NCBI GenBank assembly: GCA_030605095.1
Contig: JAUWBJ010000004.1
Span: 1-40,028 of the forward strand
Direction of reading: 5' to 3'
Length of the DNA stretch: 40,028 nt
Source: Candidatus Omnitrophota bacterium
GTDB taxonomy: Bacteria; Omnitrophota; Gorgyraeia; JABMRN01; RBG-13-46-9
The translations under genes and the position numbers were made by a program. Under the pieces are notes generated by a model that saw only the letters and a program-made list of their open reading frames with translations, was not told where the DNA came from and searched no databases. Below, one piece after another: positions 24,861 through 35,851 of this stretch (position 1 is its first letter; every line of letters starts with the position of its first letter).

Positions 24861-26081
24861 ATGGCAAGAAGGTTAATTGTTCAAAAATACGGCGGAACGA
24901 GCGTTGGAAACGTCGATAAAATCATCAATGTCGCAAAGCGAATCGTCTCCTATAAAAAGAGGGGTTACGAGATTGTTGTCGTTGTGAGCGCTCTCGGGGA
25001 CACGACCGATGAGCTCTTAAGCCTTGCTTCGGGAATAACCAGGGCACCTTCGGAGAGAGAGCTCGATATGCTTATTTCGACAGGTGAACAGGTTTCTGTG
25101 GCGCTACTTGCAATGGCGGTGCACAGGTTAGGGGTGGAAGCTATTTCGTTCACCGGCGCGCAAGTCGGTATAGTAACCGATAGTTCTCACACCAAGGCCC
25201 GAATCATCGGTGTCAATGCCAGGAGGATTCGCGAGGAGTTGCACAAGGGAAAGATTGTTATCGTTGCCGGTTTCCAGGGCGCGAATGTTGACCAGGAAAT
25301 CACAACCCTCGGCCGCGGCGGTTCGGATATAACGGCTGTAGCGCTTGCAAAAGTGCTTAAGGCAGAAATGTGCGAAATATATACGGATGTAGACGGCATA
25401 TATACGGCAGACCCGCGCATAGTAAAAGACGCCAAAAAACTCGACAGAATAAGCTATGAGGAAATGCTTGAACTCGCCTCGTTAGGCGCTCAGGTCCTTC
25501 AGGTAAGAAGCGTGGAGGTAGCGAGTAAATTTAATATACCTTTACACGTGAGAAACAGTTTTTCGAATAAAGTCGGTACGCTTATAACCAAGGAGGTTAA
25601 GGCAATGGAAGACGTACTTGTTAGCGGGGTTACTTTAAATAAAGAGGAAGCCAAGGTGACGGTGTGCGATGTCCCTGATAGACCCGGCGTCGCGGCGCGT
25701 ATTTTCGGCGAGATTGCGAAACAAAACATTAACCTCGATATGATTATTCAGAATGTTTCGAGAACAGGATCAACCGACGTTTCCTTCACGGTGATGGCCA
25801 GTGATCTGGGTAAGACATTAAAGTTGATGAAAAAAGTGGTTAAGGCCATCGGAGCAGAGGATGTCATCTTTGATAAGGGCATCGCGAAGGTTTCTGTCGT
25901 GGGTATCGGCATGCGCGGCCATTCAGGCGTTGCCGCTAAAATGTTCAAGGTCCTGGCCAAAAAGAAGATAAATATTGAGATGATTTCTACGAGCGAGATA
26001 AAAATATCCTGTGTTGTAAGGAGAGGAAAAGGCGAAGAGGCAGTGAGGATTCTGCATAAGGCATTCGGCCTTGGAAGGTGA
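24861..26081 (+). CDS. lysC: Aspartate kinase
   Basis: Phosphorylates aspartate, the first step to lysine, threonine and methionine. The 406 residues match the monofunctional type. N-terminal kinase: QKYGGTSVG (about residues 7-15), [10 protein letters not shown], the STGEQVS helix, GFQGAN, and [16 protein letters not shown]; then [17 protein letters not shown]. The C-terminal third has two ACT domains ([28 protein letters not shown] and [17 protein letters not shown]), the usual site of lysine/threonine control. ATG at 24861 with AAGGA upstream; its stop overlaps the region of the next gene. The semialdehyde dehydrogenase gene is not in this window. Confidence 0.96.
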   Translation: MARRLIVQKYGGTSVGNVDKIINVAKRIVSYKKRGYEIVVVVSALGDTTDELLSLASGITRAPSERELDMLISTGEQVSVALLAMAVHRLGVEAISFTGAQVGIVTDSSHTKARIIGVNARRIREELHKGKIVIVAGFQGANVDQEITTLGRGGSDITAVALAKVLKAEMCEIYTDVDGIYTADPRIVKDAKKLDRISYEEMLELASLGAQVLQVRSVEVASKFNIPLHVRNSFSNKVGTLITKEVKAMEDVLVSGVTLNKEEAKVTVCDVPDRPGVAARIFGEIAKQNINLDMIIQNVSRTGSTDVSFTVMASDLGKTLKLMKKVVKAIGAEDVIFDKGIAKVSVVGIGMRGHSGVAAKMFKVLAKKKINIEMISTSEIKISCVVRRGKGEEAVRILHKAFGLGR

Positions 26082-26086
26082 TAAAA

Positions 26087-27655
26087 ATGAAAGTTGAATT
26101 ATATGATACTACCTTAAGAGACGGTGCCCAGACTCAAGGCATTTCATTTTCTGTGCCGGACAAAATTAGAATTGCCGAAAAGCTCGATAGTTTAGGAATC
26201 CATTATATCGAAGGCGGATGGCCGGGCGCGAATCCGAAAGACGTCGAGTTTTTTAAAAAAGCTAAAAGCCTGAAGCTCAAAAATTCTAAATTGACTGCCT
26301 TCGGAAGCACGAGGAGGGCCGATACGGATGTTTCCAAAGATACTACAATGGAAGGGCTTCTCCGTTCCGAGGTTGGGGTCCTCACTATTTTCGGTAAAAG
26401 CTGGGACCTTCACGTAAAAGAGGTGTTAAAGACGACTCCGGATGAAAACCTGAAGATGATAGAGGAGTCCGTAAATTATCTCAAGTCCAGGGGTAAATTT
26501 ACAATATTTGACGCAGAACATTTCTTCGACGGATACAAAGCAAACCCGGAATACGCCTTAAAGACTATTTTGGCAGCCGAAAGAGGAGGCGCAGATAGAA
26601 TAGTTCTATGTGATACAAACGGCGGGACATTGACATCCAATGTTTTTGAGATTGTGGAAGAGGTAAGGAAAAAGGTAAAAACAGCTTTAGGTATCCACAG
26701 CCACAACGACTCTGAGATGGCAGTTGCGAATACCATAGCCGCCGTGCAGGCGGGTTGTGTCCACGTGCAGGGCACTATAAACGGTTACGGAGAAAGGTGC
26801 GGAAACGCTAATTTAATATCGATTATAAGCAATCTCAAACTGAAACTCGGCATCGATTGTATTTCCGACTTGTCTCTCAAGGAGCTTACGGAAACGGCAT
26901 ACTATGTAGCCGAAATGTGCAATATGAAACTGGATGATAATCAGCCATTTGTCGGTAACAGCGCATTTGCGCATAAGGCGGGCGTGCACGTAAACGCGAT
27001 AATGAAAAACCCAAAGACATATGAACATATGGATCCGGCCAGGGTAGGCAATAGGCGCGTGCTACTCATTTCCGAACTTTCCGGCAAATCGAGCATCTTG
27101 AAAAAAGCCGAGGAAATCGATTTGGAACTTGATAAAGAAGCGCCCCAGACAAAGAAGATTTTGGGAGCCCTTCAGGATTTGGAGCACAAAGGTTATCACT
27201 TCGAAGTAGCAGAGGCCTCTTTAGAGCTTTTTATGAAGAGGGCCATGAAAAAGTTTAAGAGGTTTTTCGAACTCAGCGATTTCCGCGTTATTATCGAAAA
27301 ACGCTCTAAGCGCAAAATTACCTCTCGGGCAACTATCAAGCTTAAGGTTAATAACAAACTTGAACACGCGGCTTCTCTCGGCGATGGGCCTGTTAACGCC
27401 CTGGATAACGCGCTCAGAAAGGCGCTCAAGGATTTCTATCCTTCGTTAAACGAAATGCACCTTACCGATTTCAAGGTAAGGGTTCTGGATGAAAAAGCAG
27501 GCACAGCCGCCAAGGTCAGGGTTCTTATCCAATCCCAGGATAAGACGGATTCCTGGTGGACTATCGGCGTTTCCGAAAACGTTATCGAGGCAAGCTGGCA
27601 AGCGCTTGTGGACTCTGTCGAATATAAACTCTTGAAAGATAGTCAAAAACAGTAA
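26087..27655 (+). CDS. cimA: (R)-citramalate synthase
   Basis: Condenses pyruvate with acetyl-CoA to citramalate, a threonine-independent route to 2-oxobutyrate and isoleucine. Start chosen at ATG 26087: GGAAGGTGAT just upstream pairs well with 16S rRNA at good spacing, while the in-frame GTG at 26078 would sit inside that site; from it the product is 522 residues. The DRE-TIM motif is [14 protein letters not shown], followed by [13 protein letters not shown] (citramalate type rather than isopropylmalate type), the metal-binding [25 protein letters not shown], and [11 protein letters not shown]. The C-terminal regulatory domain covers about residues 395-520. The stop codon lies in a large hairpin. 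Confidence 0.93.
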   Translation: MKVELYDTTLRDGAQTQGISFSVPDKIRIAEKLDSLGIHYIEGGWPGANPKDVEFFKKAKSLKLKNSKLTAFGSTRRADTDVSKDTTMEGLLRSEVGVLTIFGKSWDLHVKEVLKTTPDENLKMIEESVNYLKSRGKFTIFDAEHFFDGYKANPEYALKTILAAERGGADRIVLCDTNGGTLTSNVFEIVEEVRKKVKTALGIHSHNDSEMAVANTIAAVQAGCVHVQGTINGYGERCGNANLISIISNLKLKLGIDCISDLSLKELTETAYYVAEMCNMKLDDNQPFVGNSAFAHKAGVHVNAIMKNPKTYEHMDPARVGNRRVLLISELSGKSSILKKAEEIDLELDKEAPQTKKILGALQDLEHKGYHFEVAEASLELFMKRAMKKFKRFFELSDFRVIIEKRSKRKITSRATIKLKVNNKLEHAASLGDGPVNALDNALRKALKDFYPSLNEMHLTDFKVRVLDEKAGTAAKVRVLIQSQDKTDSWWTIGVSENVIEASWQALVDSVEYKLLKDSQKQ

Positions 27656-27713
27656 CGAGGTTTTCCCGCGAAGCGGGACCCCGCAAGGCGGGGAAACCTC
27701 CACTACTGTTTTT
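27645..27713 (+). repeat. Three-way cruciform element across the cimA stop codon
   Basis: Outer stem AAAAACAGTA (27645-27654) with TACTGTTTTT (27704-27713); second stem GAGGTTT with AAACCTC; and two inner hairpins, CCCGCgaaGCGGG and CCCCGCaagGCGGGG. All pairs are perfect. The final T run makes it also usable as a terminator. It lies between cimA and valS and includes the last cimA codons, so it may be an inserted palindromic element that supplied the stop. Confidence 0.85.
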
Positions 27714-27724
27714 AGCGTAGTCAT

Positions 27725-30382
27725 ATGAAAGACATACCGAGCAAATACAATCCAAAAGAAGTAGAAGAGAAGTGGTATCGGTTCTGGGAGGAGAAAGGAT
27801 TTTTCCACGCTGAGGCAAATCCTAAAAAGAAGCCGTACTCTATCGTAATCCCTCCGCCGAACATAACAGGCATTCTCCATATGGGCCACGCCCTTAATAA
27901 TACCATTCAGGATATATACATCAGATTTAAGAGGATGCAAGGGTTCGAGGCATTATGGATGCCCGGGACAGACCACGCGGGTATCGCTACGCAAAATGTC
28001 GTCGAGAAACGCCTCGCCTCTCTCGGCAAGGATAGGGAGTCGCTCGGCCGCGAAGAATTCCTGAAAGAGGTATGGAAATGGCGGGAAGAATATGGCTCAA
28101 CAATTATAAATCAACTTAAAAGATTGGGCTGTTCCTGCGACTGGGCAAAAACGCGTTTTACAATGGATAAAGGCCTCTCGAACGCGGTTTTAGAGGTATT
28201 CATAAGACTCTATAAGAAAAACTTAATTTACAGGGGAAATTACATAATAAACTGGTGCCCGAGATGTAAGACAGCATTGAGCGACGAGGAGGCGCAACAT
28301 CGCGACGTTGACGGCATGTTGTATTACATCAAGTACCCTATAGAAAAATCCAAAATCCAAAATCCAAAATCCAAAATTGAGGATTATCTAATTGTGGCGA
28401 CGACGAGACCCGAGACGATGCTCGGAGATGTTGCCGTATGTGTTAGCCCAAAAGACAAACGATATAAACATTTAAAAGGCAAAACAGCAATACTTCCTAT
28501 TCTCAATCGCAAGCTAAAGATAATTTTTGACAAAAGGGTAGATCCTAAATTCGGCACCGGTATCTTAAAGGTTACGCCTGCGCATGACCCCGTTGACTTT
28601 GAATTAGGCAACATTCATAAATTAGAGCCGATAAATGTGATGAATGCCGACGCCACGATAAATGAAGTAGGCGGTGATTTTAAAGGAATGGATAGATTCG
28701 AGGCGCGTGAGGCCATTATAGAGGAACTGAAGGAAAGGGATTTATTTGTTAAATCCGAGCCGCACAAACATGCTGCCGGCCACTGTTATAGATGTCATAC
28801 CATGGTGGAGCCGCGGCTTTCGAAGCAGTGGTTTGTGAAGATGAAACCTCTGGCAAAACCTGCTCTCGAGGCAGTTAAAAAAGGCAAAATTAAATTTTAT
28901 CCAAAGCACTGGACAAAGATTTATATAAATTGGATGGAAAACATAAGGGACTGGTGCATATCAAGGCAGATATGGTGGGGACACCGAATTCCTATTTACT
29001 ATTGCAAGGCCTGTCAGGAAGTTATCGCCTCCAAGATAAAACCCGAAAAGTGTTCCAAGTGCGGTTCAAGTGAAATTGAACAGGATCCGGATGTGCTTGA
29101 TACATGGTTTTCCTCATGGCTTTGGCCTTTTTCTACATTCGGGTGGCCGGAAAAAACAAAAGAATTAAAGTATTTCTATCCTACGGATGTCTTGGTCACG
29201 GCCCAGGAGATTATATTCTTCTGGGTAGCGCGCATGATAATGGCAGGTATGGAATTTATGAAAGATATACCGTTTAAGGATGTTTATATACATGGTACTG
29301 TGAGGGATGATACGGGAACCAAGATGTCGAAGTCGCTGGGAAATATAATTGACCCGATAGATATTATAAATCAATTCGGAAGCGATGCCCTCAGGTTCAG
29401 CATTATTTCTATTACTGCCCAGGGCCAGGACGTATTTTTGTCGCCGCAGAAATTTGAAATCGGGAGAAATTTCGCCAATAAACTCTGGAACGCGTCAAGG
29501 TTTGCTATGATGAATTTAAAAGAAGAGTCGGTAAAGAAAGACTTATGCCAAGCCTCAAATGACCCAACTCTGACTTTGGCCGACAAATGGATATTAAGCA
29601 GGTTCTACCAGATGCTCGGCGATTTTACGAAGTCGCTCGAGCGATACAGGATAAACGACGCGGCAAATAGAATTTACGAATTTATCTGGCATGAATTCTG
29701 TGACTGGTATCTTGAAATTGCAAAATTGACTATAAAAGAGGCGCATACACAAGTTACGCTTTACAAGGTATTGGAAAAGTCTTTAAGGATACTTCATCCG
29801 GTTATGCCTTTTATAACAGAGGATATATGGCAGCGCCTTCCGAGAGAGTATAATATCGATTCCATTATGGTTACAAACTTGCCGCACATGCAAAAAGAAT
29901 TTATTTCTAAAAAAATAGATTCTGAAATGGAACTTCTGATAGATATTATTCAGGCAATCAGAAATTTGAGGGCCACCTGGCGTATAGAGCATAATAGGAA
30001 ACTTGACGTTTTTATAACGGCAAAGAAGAAAGACATTTCGATTTTAAACGCAAATGTTACGTATATAAATAAACTCGCAGCCGTAGGAAACCTGAACATA
30101 TCAACCAAAATGAAAAAACCGCCACATTCGGCCATTTCGATTATCCGCGATATAGAGATATTCATTCCGCTGGAAGGCGTTATCGACATAGATAAAGAGA
30201 AAAAACGCCTGGAAGAGAAATTTAAAAATCTTCAGTCTGAACTTAAAAGAACCGAGGCCAAACTGAAAAACAAGGGATTTATTTCAAAAGCGCCTCGAGA
30301 CGTTATTCAGAAAGCAGAGAAAAGAAAGAAATCCTTAAAAACAGAAATGCTTTCGCTTAAGAAGAACCTTAACGCATTATGA
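27725..30382 (+). CDS. valS: Valyl-tRNA synthetase
   Basis: Charges tRNA-Val with valine; 885 residues, usual for the class I enzyme. N-terminal PPPNITGILHMGHAL carries the HIGH signature; editing domain with VATTRPETMLGD; HCYRCHTMVEPRLSKQWFV; a zinc-ribbon-like CKAC/CSKC pair; KMSKSLGN signature; anticodon-binding domain; C-terminal coiled-coil arm (last 75 residues) starting near VIDIDKEKKRLEEKF. The start MKDIPSKYNP fits family alignments although no ribosome site is obvious behind the hairpin element. A short repeat insertion in the editing domain adds about ten residues. Its stop overlaps nadC by 4 bases. Confidence 0.97.
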   Translation: MKDIPSKYNPKEVEEKWYRFWEEKGFFHAEANPKKKPYSIVIPPPNITGILHMGHALNNTIQDIYIRFKRMQGFEALWMPGTDHAGIATQNVVEKRLASLGKDRESLGREEFLKEVWKWREEYGSTIINQLKRLGCSCDWAKTRFTMDKGLSNAVLEVFIRLYKKNLIYRGNYIINWCPRCKTALSDEEAQHRDVDGMLYYIKYPIEKSKIQNPKSKIEDYLIVATTRPETMLGDVAVCVSPKDKRYKHLKGKTAILPILNRKLKIIFDKRVDPKFGTGILKVTPAHDPVDFELGNIHKLEPINVMNADATINEVGGDFKGMDRFEAREAIIEELKERDLFVKSEPHKHAAGHCYRCHTMVEPRLSKQWFVKMKPLAKPALEAVKKGKIKFYPKHWTKIYINWMENIRDWCISRQIWWGHRIPIYYCKACQEVIASKIKPEKCSKCGSSEIEQDPDVLDTWFSSWLWPFSTFGWPEKTKELKYFYPTDVLVTAQEIIFFWVARMIMAGMEFMKDIPFKDVYIHGTVRDDTGTKMSKSLGNIIDPIDIINQFGSDALRFSIISITAQGQDVFLSPQKFEIGRNFANKLWNASRFAMMNLKEESVKKDLCQASNDPTLTLADKWILSRFYQMLGDFTKSLERYRINDAANRIYEFIWHEFCDWYLEIAKLTIKEAHTQVTLYKVLEKSLRILHPVMPFITEDIWQRLPREYNIDSIMVTNLPHMQKEFISKKIDSEMELLIDIIQAIRNLRATWRIEHNRKLDVFITAKKKDISILNANVTYINKLAAVGNLNISTKMKKPPHSAISIIRDIEIFIPLEGVIDIDKEKKRLEEKFKNLQSELKRTEAKLKNKGFISKAPRDVIQKAEKRKKSLKTEMLSLKKNLNAL
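28348..28375 (+). repeat. Four tandem copies of ATCCAAA within valS
   Basis: A perfect 7-base unit repeated four times, encoding most of KSKIQNPKSKIE just before the editing-domain motif VATTRPETM. The seven-base period reads through all three frames; the total length happens to keep the frame. Typical of replication slippage or of an inserted low-complexity repeat. Confidence 0.85.
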
Positions 30383-31239
30383 AACTGAACAAAACAAGAG
30401 CCTTAAAGATAATCAGGGCTGCCTTAAAGGAAGATATAGGAGTCGGGGATGTCACGACTTCGGTTACCGTTCCCAAACTCGAGAGCGTGAAGGCCTCTAT
30501 TGTGGCTCATGAGGGCTGTATCCTTTGCGGCATAGATATCGCGGAGTGGGCTATAAATTCCGTTGATTACAGTGTAAGATTCAAACCGCAGGCCAAAGAC
30601 GGCCAGCGGGTTTATAAGGGAAAAGTAGTTGCCTTTTTAGAGGGCCACGCGAGAGCCATTCTTTCAGCCGAAAGAACGATGCTGAATTTCTTAAGTCTAT
30701 TAAGCGGCATAGCGACAAATGTAAATAAATTTGCGGAAAATACGAGAAAATACGGGGTTAAGATTTATGACACGCGAAAGATGTTTCCTCTTTTAAGGTA
30801 CCTGGAAAAATACGCCGTAGAAACAGGAGGCGGTTACAGCCACAGGTCCGGACTGTGGGACCAGGTGCTTGTAAAAGATAATCACTTAAAGCTTGTAAAA
30901 ATAGACGCCCAAAGGGGTCTTGTCAACAATATTAGAAAGAAAATTACAAAGGGTTTAAAGGTTGAAGTTGAGGTCGAGAATTTAGAGCAGTTTAAGACTA
31001 TGTTAGCCGAGGGGCCGGATATTATTATGCTTGATAATATGAGTGTCGGCGATGTAAAAAAGGCTGTTGATTTAAGAGATAAAACAGTAGCAAAAAAGAA
31101 ACCGCTTCTGGAAGTTTCAGGCGGAATAAACATAGATAATGTCGGGGAATACGCCGGAACCGGCGTTGACAGAATCTCAATCGGCGCTCTTACGGACTCG
31201 GTTGAGTCAGTTGATATGAGTCTTGAGATAGTGTACTGA
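30379..31239 (+). CDS. nadC: Quinolinate phosphoribosyltransferase (decarboxylating)
   Basis: Converts quinolinate and PRPP to nicotinate mononucleotide in de novo NAD synthesis. The 286 residues show [10 protein letters not shown], the GILCG-like [47 protein letters not shown] in pieces (family DTRKTTPGLR...AV..GGG), [38 protein letters not shown] and [11 protein letters not shown]. The MFPLLR reading replaces the usual TTPGLR, a mild deviation. It overlaps valS by 4 bases and ends 1 base before uvrB. nadA and nadB are not in this window. Confidence 0.95.
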   Translation: MKLNKTRALKIIRAALKEDIGVGDVTTSVTVPKLESVKASIVAHEGCILCGIDIAEWAINSVDYSVRFKPQAKDGQRVYKGKVVAFLEGHARAILSAERTMLNFLSLLSGIATNVNKFAENTRKYGVKIYDTRKMFPLLRYLEKYAVETGGGYSHRSGLWDQVLVKDNHLKLVKIDAQRGLVNNIRKKITKGLKVEVEVENLEQFKTMLAEGPDIIMLDNMSVGDVKKAVDLRDKTVAKKKPLLEVSGGINIDNVGEYAGTGVDRISIGALTDSVESVDMSLEIVY

Positions 31240-31240
31240 A

Positions 31241-34200
31241 ATGCCAAAACTTAAACTCCGAAGCAGCTACAAGGTAAAAGGCGACCAACCTCAGGCCATA
31301 AAGAAACTAACCAAAGGTATTTTAGATAATAAAAGATATCAGACTCTGCTTGGTGTAACAGGCAGTGGAAAAAGTTTACCTCCCGATGAAATGATTTTAA
31401 CATATAGACATATGGAAGATAAATTTATTCCTGGGTTAGAGCGTATCGGAATTTTTGTTGACCAGTTTATAAATCAGGATAATGCATCGGTAATTAACTC
31501 GCACAATACACAAACAATCTTATTAGACAGTGACAAAATCAATTATTATGCTTTTAGTTTAAATCCCCGCACTTTACAAACCGAAATTAAACCTATTTCC
31601 GCTGTCCATAAACATCATTCTCCCAAGAGTATATGGACGGTCACCACCATCTGTGGCCGCTCAGTCCGCATTACAGGTGATCATAACTTGTGGGTCTTGC
31701 GAAATGGTAAGTTAGCACTCCTTAAAACTCGAGAAGTGAAAGAGAGTGATTATCTACCTATCCCATTAAACCTGCCTCACAATACAGAGGCACTCGACTC
31801 GACTATGCTTTTAGATACTTTAGGTAATGAAAGGCGCATATTTGTAAATGGCGATAGACAATCTTTGAATTTAACCGGTCAGGATATGTGGAAGTTAGGA
31901 AAAGTTATTCGACCAGAATCTCAAAACTCTGGATATCAAAAACTTTGGAGAGCTGTCATAGAAGGTGAACGTCTTTCTCTTTTGGATGCAAGAATGCTGG
32001 AGTCGCAAGGAATATATCTTGGACTATCGTCATTAAAAATTGGAGTAAAAAACAGTGATAGAAAAATACCTTTAGAAATGCCTATCACCGATAGTTTATT
32101 AGAACTCGTTGGCCATTACTTGGCAGAAGGACATGCAGAGGACAGATATTTTTTAATATCCTGTAATGAGACCGAGGTGCAAAAACGTTTAGAGAAGTGT
32201 TTTAAAAATCTAAAGCTTAGTTGGTTTGTTAGGAGCAATGGTTATGATTACCAGGTTTCATGCAGTATTCTGACGCGTCTTTTCAAAAAATGGTGCGGAT
32301 CAAATTCAAAAGTAAAATGTCTACCGGATTTTTGGCCACAGTTAAACCAGTCGCAGCTTAGCTTATTACTATCCGCTTATTTCACAGGAGATGGTGGTGT
32401 TGAAGGTGATGACGTGACAGTAACTACAGCCAGTAAGCGATTGGCTTCGGATTTGGTATATGCCTTGACTAGATTTGGTATATACACTCGCACGTCTAAG
32501 CGATTTAAGCGAGCAACCAATTCTGCACACAAAGGAAGGCTTTATCATAGACTTTCCATCTCAGGCGTTAGTCAGTTAAGGCTGTTTACAAATCAAATCA
32601 ACTTTCTTTCTGATCGTAAGCGTCAGCAGCTCGAGCTTATTATTGGAAAAGAAGAAAATACCAACGTAGATATTATTCCTATATCAGGAAGAGAAATTAA
32701 GCGATTACGCAGAGAGCTTTGTTTATCGCAATTGACATTGGCAAGGCAGAGTGGATGTGGGGAATCATTTATATCAATGATAGAGTCCGGAAAGCGAAGG
32801 TTATCACGAAATTTGTTCAAAAGGCTTATAAGAAGTTTTGAGATAAAAACAAATGAACTGAAGCGATTCGACCTTTTAAAAGATATCTTTACCTTAAAAC
32901 AGCTTAGTTTAGTCTTCTGGACCGGGGTGAAGTCAGTAAAACAAAAGGCCAGCGACTCCGAATGGGTTTACGATTTAAGTGTAAAAGATAATGAGACTTT
33001 CTATGCGGGATTTGGTGGCCTGTTTGTCCATAATACATTCACCCTCGCGAATGTAATCGAAAAGATTAATAAACCAACCCTTGTAATAAGTCCAAATAAA
33101 ACATTATGTGCCCAGCTCTATGCTGAGTTCAAAGAATTCTTTCCGGAGAACGCCGTTGAGTATTTCGTGAGTTACTATGATTACTATCAACCCGAAGCGT
33201 ATATTCCGCAAGCCGATATGTATATCGAAAAAGATGCCTCCATTAATGATGATATTGACAGATTAAGGCTTTCGGCTACGAGTTCGCTTATCTCGAGAGA
33301 GGACGTTATTATTGTAGCCAGCGTATCGTGCATATACGGACTCGGCTCGCCGGAGGATTACAGGGAACTACTTCTTATGCTTCAAAAGGGAGATAGTTTA
33401 ACAAGAGAAGACCTTTTAAAGAAACTGGTAGAGATTCACTACGAGAGAAACGATATCGAATTCCAGCGGGCAAAATTCAGGGTAAGAGGCGATATAATAG
33501 AAATTTTTCCGGCCTATTTGGGGATAGCCTACAGAATAGAGCTTGATTTTGATAAGGTCGGGACGATAAAAGAGATAAATCCTCTTACCGGAAAAACAAT
33601 AAGAGAACAGGAGAAAATAGCAATTTATCCCGCCAAGCATTTTGTTACTACAGGCGAAAGAATAGAAAGAGCAATAGAATCCATTAAAAAAGAATTAGAA
33701 GGACAGCTTGCCGGATTCAAGTCCGAGGGCAAACTTTTAGAGGCGGAAAGATTGTCAACCAGAACGAAATATGACATAGAGATGCTACGGGAGCTCGGAT
33801 ATTGTAACGGGATAGAAAATTATTCAAGGCACCTGTCCGGAAGAGCCCCCGGCTCAAGGCCGTGTTGCCTTATCGATTATTTTCCCGACGAGTTTTTAAC
33901 CGTTATTGACGAATCTCACGTTACAATCCCGCAACTAAGGGGTATGTATAACGGCGACAGGTCGCGCAAAGAGACACTGGTCGAATACGGCTTCAGGTTA
34001 CCCAGCGCCCTCGATAACAGGCCTCTTAAATTTGAAGAATTTACGGAGGTAACAAAAGAAATAATATTTGTTTCGGCGACCCCCGCCGAATACGAACTAT
34101 CGGAGAGCAGAAGTATAGTCGAACAGATTATACGGCCTACGGGTTTAATCGACCCGCCAGTTGTTGTAAAGCCGACGGAAAATCAGGTAGACGACCTTAT

Positions 34201-34873
34201 CAAAGAGATAAAAAACCGTGTTGATAAAAAAGAGAGGACATTGGTTACGACGCTAACAAAGCGCCTTGCGGAAGAACTTGCCGAATATCTGGCGGAAATG
34301 GGTATAGCAGTAAGATATCTCCACTCGGAAATAGATGTTATAGAGAGGGTGGAAATTTTACGCGACTTAAGGCTCCGAAAATTTGATTGCCTGGTAGGAA
34401 TAAATTTATTAAGGGAAGGGCTTGATTTACCGGAGGTGTCTCTGGTGGCGGTTCTGGACGCTGATAAGGAAGGATTCTTAAGGAGTCGTACATCCCTCAT
34501 ACAGGTCGCGGGAAGGGCCGCGCGAAACATAAACGGAACTGTTATAATGTACGCGGATAATATAACCAAATCGATGAAGCGCGCAATCGATGAGACGAAT
34601 AGAAGAAGAAAGCTCCAACTCCAGTTTAATCAAAAGCACAATATTACGCCCGAGACAATCAAGAAGGCCGTCAGAGAGAGTATCGAATCGTATAGAAAAG
34701 CGAAAGAACTTATAAGAGACGTTACCGGCGAATACGACGACGAATATGAATTGAGGAATGTTATAAACGACCTTGAAGGGGACATGGGCCTTGCCGCGAG
34801 GAATCTGCAATTCGAAAAAGCAATAGTATTCAGGAACCAGATTAAGGCATTGAAGAGAAAACTTAAAAGATGA
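31241..34873 (+). CDS. uvrB: UvrB excinuclease subunit interrupted by an intein
   Basis: UvrB of nucleotide excision repair: loads onto damaged DNA from UvrA and positions UvrC. The reading frame encodes 1,210 residues, of which 554 are an intein (residues 45-598). Joining the flanks gives [15 protein letters not shown], the normal Walker A P-loop, and a 656-residue protein of family length. Mature parts include the [13 protein letters not shown] beta-hairpin region (here [13 protein letters not shown]), [33 protein letters not shown], the helicase motifs [14 protein letters not shown] and QVAGRAARN, and the C-terminal UVR motif ([20 protein letters not shown]). ATG at 31241 follows nadC by 1 base; its stop overlaps birA by 4 bases. 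Without splicing the ATPase would be dead. Confidence 0.97.
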   Translation: MPKLKLRSSYKVKGDQPQAIKKLTKGILDNKRYQTLLGVTGSGKSLPPDEMILTYRHMEDKFIPGLERIGIFVDQFINQDNASVINSHNTQTILLDSDKINYYAFSLNPRTLQTEIKPISAVHKHHSPKSIWTVTTICGRSVRITGDHNLWVLRNGKLALLKTREVKESDYLPIPLNLPHNTEALDSTMLLDTLGNERRIFVNGDRQSLNLTGQDMWKLGKVIRPESQNSGYQKLWRAVIEGERLSLLDARMLESQGIYLGLSSLKIGVKNSDRKIPLEMPITDSLLELVGHYLAEGHAEDRYFLISCNETEVQKRLEKCFKNLKLSWFVRSNGYDYQVSCSILTRLFKKWCGSNSKVKCLPDFWPQLNQSQLSLLLSAYFTGDGGVEGDDVTVTTASKRLASDLVYALTRFGIYTRTSKRFKRATNSAHKGRLYHRLSISGVSQLRLFTNQINFLSDRKRQQLELIIGKEENTNVDIIPISGREIKRLRRELCLSQLTLARQSGCGESFISMIESGKRRLSRNLFKRLIRSFEIKTNELKRFDLLKDIFTLKQLSLVFWTGVKSVKQKASDSEWVYDLSVKDNETFYAGFGGLFVHNTFTLANVIEKINKPTLVISPNKTLCAQLYAEFKEFFPENAVEYFVSYYDYYQPEAYIPQADMYIEKDASINDDIDRLRLSATSSLISREDVIIVASVSCIYGLGSPEDYRELLLMLQKGDSLTREDLLKKLVEIHYERNDIEFQRAKFRVRGDIIEIFPAYLGIAYRIELDFDKVGTIKEINPLTGKTIREQEKIAIYPAKHFVTTGERIERAIESIKKELEGQLAGFKSEGKLLEAERLSTRTKYDIEMLRELGYCNGIENYSRHLSGRAPGSRPCCLIDYFPDEFLTVIDESHVTIPQLRGMYNGDRSRKETLVEYGFRLPSALDNRPLKFEEFTEVTKEIIFVSATPAEYELSESRSIVEQIIRPTGLIDPPVVVKPTENQVDDLIKEIKNRVDKKERTLVTTLTKRLAEELAEYLAEMGIAVRYLHSEIDVIERVEILRDLRLRKFDCLVGINLLREGLDLPEVSLVAVLDADKEGFLRSRTSLIQVAGRAARNINGTVIMYADNITKSMKRAIDETNRRRKLQLQFNQKHNITPETIKKAVRESIESYRKAKELIRDVTGEYDDEYELRNVINDLEGDMGLAARNLQFEKAIVFRNQIKALKRKLKR
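31373..33034 (+). mobile_element. Intein with homing endonuclease and XRE-type HTH in UvrB P-loop
   Basis: A 554-residue intein with Ser at position 1 ([11 protein letters not shown]), a block B ([12 protein letters not shown]), C-terminal His-Asn (GGLFVHN) and Thr as the first downstream extein residue. Two LAGLIDADG-type motifs are visible: [13 protein letters not shown] and [13 protein letters not shown] Cro/CI-like HTH ([20 protein letters not shown], then [14 protein letters not shown]) sits between the endonuclease and the C-terminal splicing block. It is placed exactly between the Lys and Thr of GSGKT. Endonuclease residues in both motifs (Glu and Asp) are present, so it may still be active. 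Confidence 0.93.
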
Positions 34874-35844
34874 AAAAAGATGATAGAATATTAGGGTTAT
34901 TCAAGAAGAACAGAGATTCCTTTCTTTCAGGAGAAGAGGTAAGCCGATCTCTCGGTATCTCGCGGCAGGCACTATGGAAACATATCGAGAAGCTGAGAGA
35001 AATAGGGTATATAATAGAAGCAGTCCCGCATCTTGGCTATAAATTGCTTGCTGTTCCCGATAAAATACTCGTTCCTGAAATAAGATGGAATCTAAAAACA
35101 AAGCTCATAGGAAAAGAAATTTATTTCTATGAAAGCGCAGGGTCCACGAATAACATAGCTTATGAATTGGCCGAGGAAGGTGCCGGGGAAGGAACCGTTG
35201 TTATCGCTAATGAACAGACGAAAGGAAAAGGCCGGCTTGGCAGAGAATGGGTTTCTCCCGGAGGCGGAGGAATTTATTTATCCTGCATCTTGCGCCCGGA
35301 TATCTTGCCGAATGAAGTCCCGAAAATTACTCTTGTCGCAGCGGTAAGCGCGGTAAAAGCTATTCGCAAGTTTCTCGACCTTGAAGGGCTTATTCGATGG
35401 CCCAACGATATTCTCATTTCCGATAGAAAAGCAGCCGGCATACTTACGGAATTAAAAGGGGAACTCGACCGTGTCAATTTTGTCATTCTCGGCATAGGCA
35501 TAAATGTTAATACCCCTAAGAGTGCGCTTCCTAAGGGGGGCACTTCTCTTAAAGAGGAGAGCAAATCCTCCAAGGATTTTTCAAGAGTAGAGCTTGTTAA
35601 AATATTGCTTGAAGTGCTCGAAAAAGAATATATGAAATTTAAGAAAGACGGGTTTTCAACTGTAAGGAATGAGTTGAAAAGCTATTCCTGCGCTTTGGGC
35701 CGGTATGTCAGCGTAACGGCAAGCGGCAGAAGGAGATTTCACGGCAAAGCCGTCGACATTGACGAGAACGGCGGCCTTGTGGTAAAATTAGATGATGGGT
35801 CGCGAAAGACGTTTTTAAGCGGAGATGTGGTGTTGATAAGGTAG
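34870..35844 (+). CDS. birA: Bifunctional biotin ligase / biotin repressor
   Basis: Attaches biotin to carboxylases through biotinyl-AMP and, with its N-terminal HTH, can repress biotin genes. The 324 residues show an HTH domain ([23 protein letters not shown], residues about 17-39), the ligase motif [55 protein letters not shown], and a C-terminal SH3-like domain with [16 protein letters not shown]. The presence of the HTH makes this the regulatory (class II) type. The start overlaps the uvrB stop by 4 bases. No biotin operator was found in this window. Confidence 0.95.
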   Translation: MKKDDRILGLFKKNRDSFLSGEEVSRSLGISRQALWKHIEKLREIGYIIEAVPHLGYKLLAVPDKILVPEIRWNLKTKLIGKEIYFYESAGSTNNIAYELAEEGAGEGTVVIANEQTKGKGRLGREWVSPGGGGIYLSCILRPDILPNEVPKITLVAAVSAVKAIRKFLDLEGLIRWPNDILISDRKAAGILTELKGELDRVNFVILGIGINVNTPKSALPKGGTSLKEESKSSKDFSRVELVKILLEVLEKEYMKFKKDGFSTVRNELKSYSCALGRYVSVTASGRRRFHGKAVDIDENGGLVVKLDDGSRKTFLSGDVVLIR

Positions 35845-35851
35845 GTAAGCA

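Noticed and set aside
35505-35580. Inserted palindrome within birA (region around ALPKGG)
   Set aside because: The segment can form a weak stem, but protein length and motif spacing match ordinary biotin ligases, so no insertion is needed.
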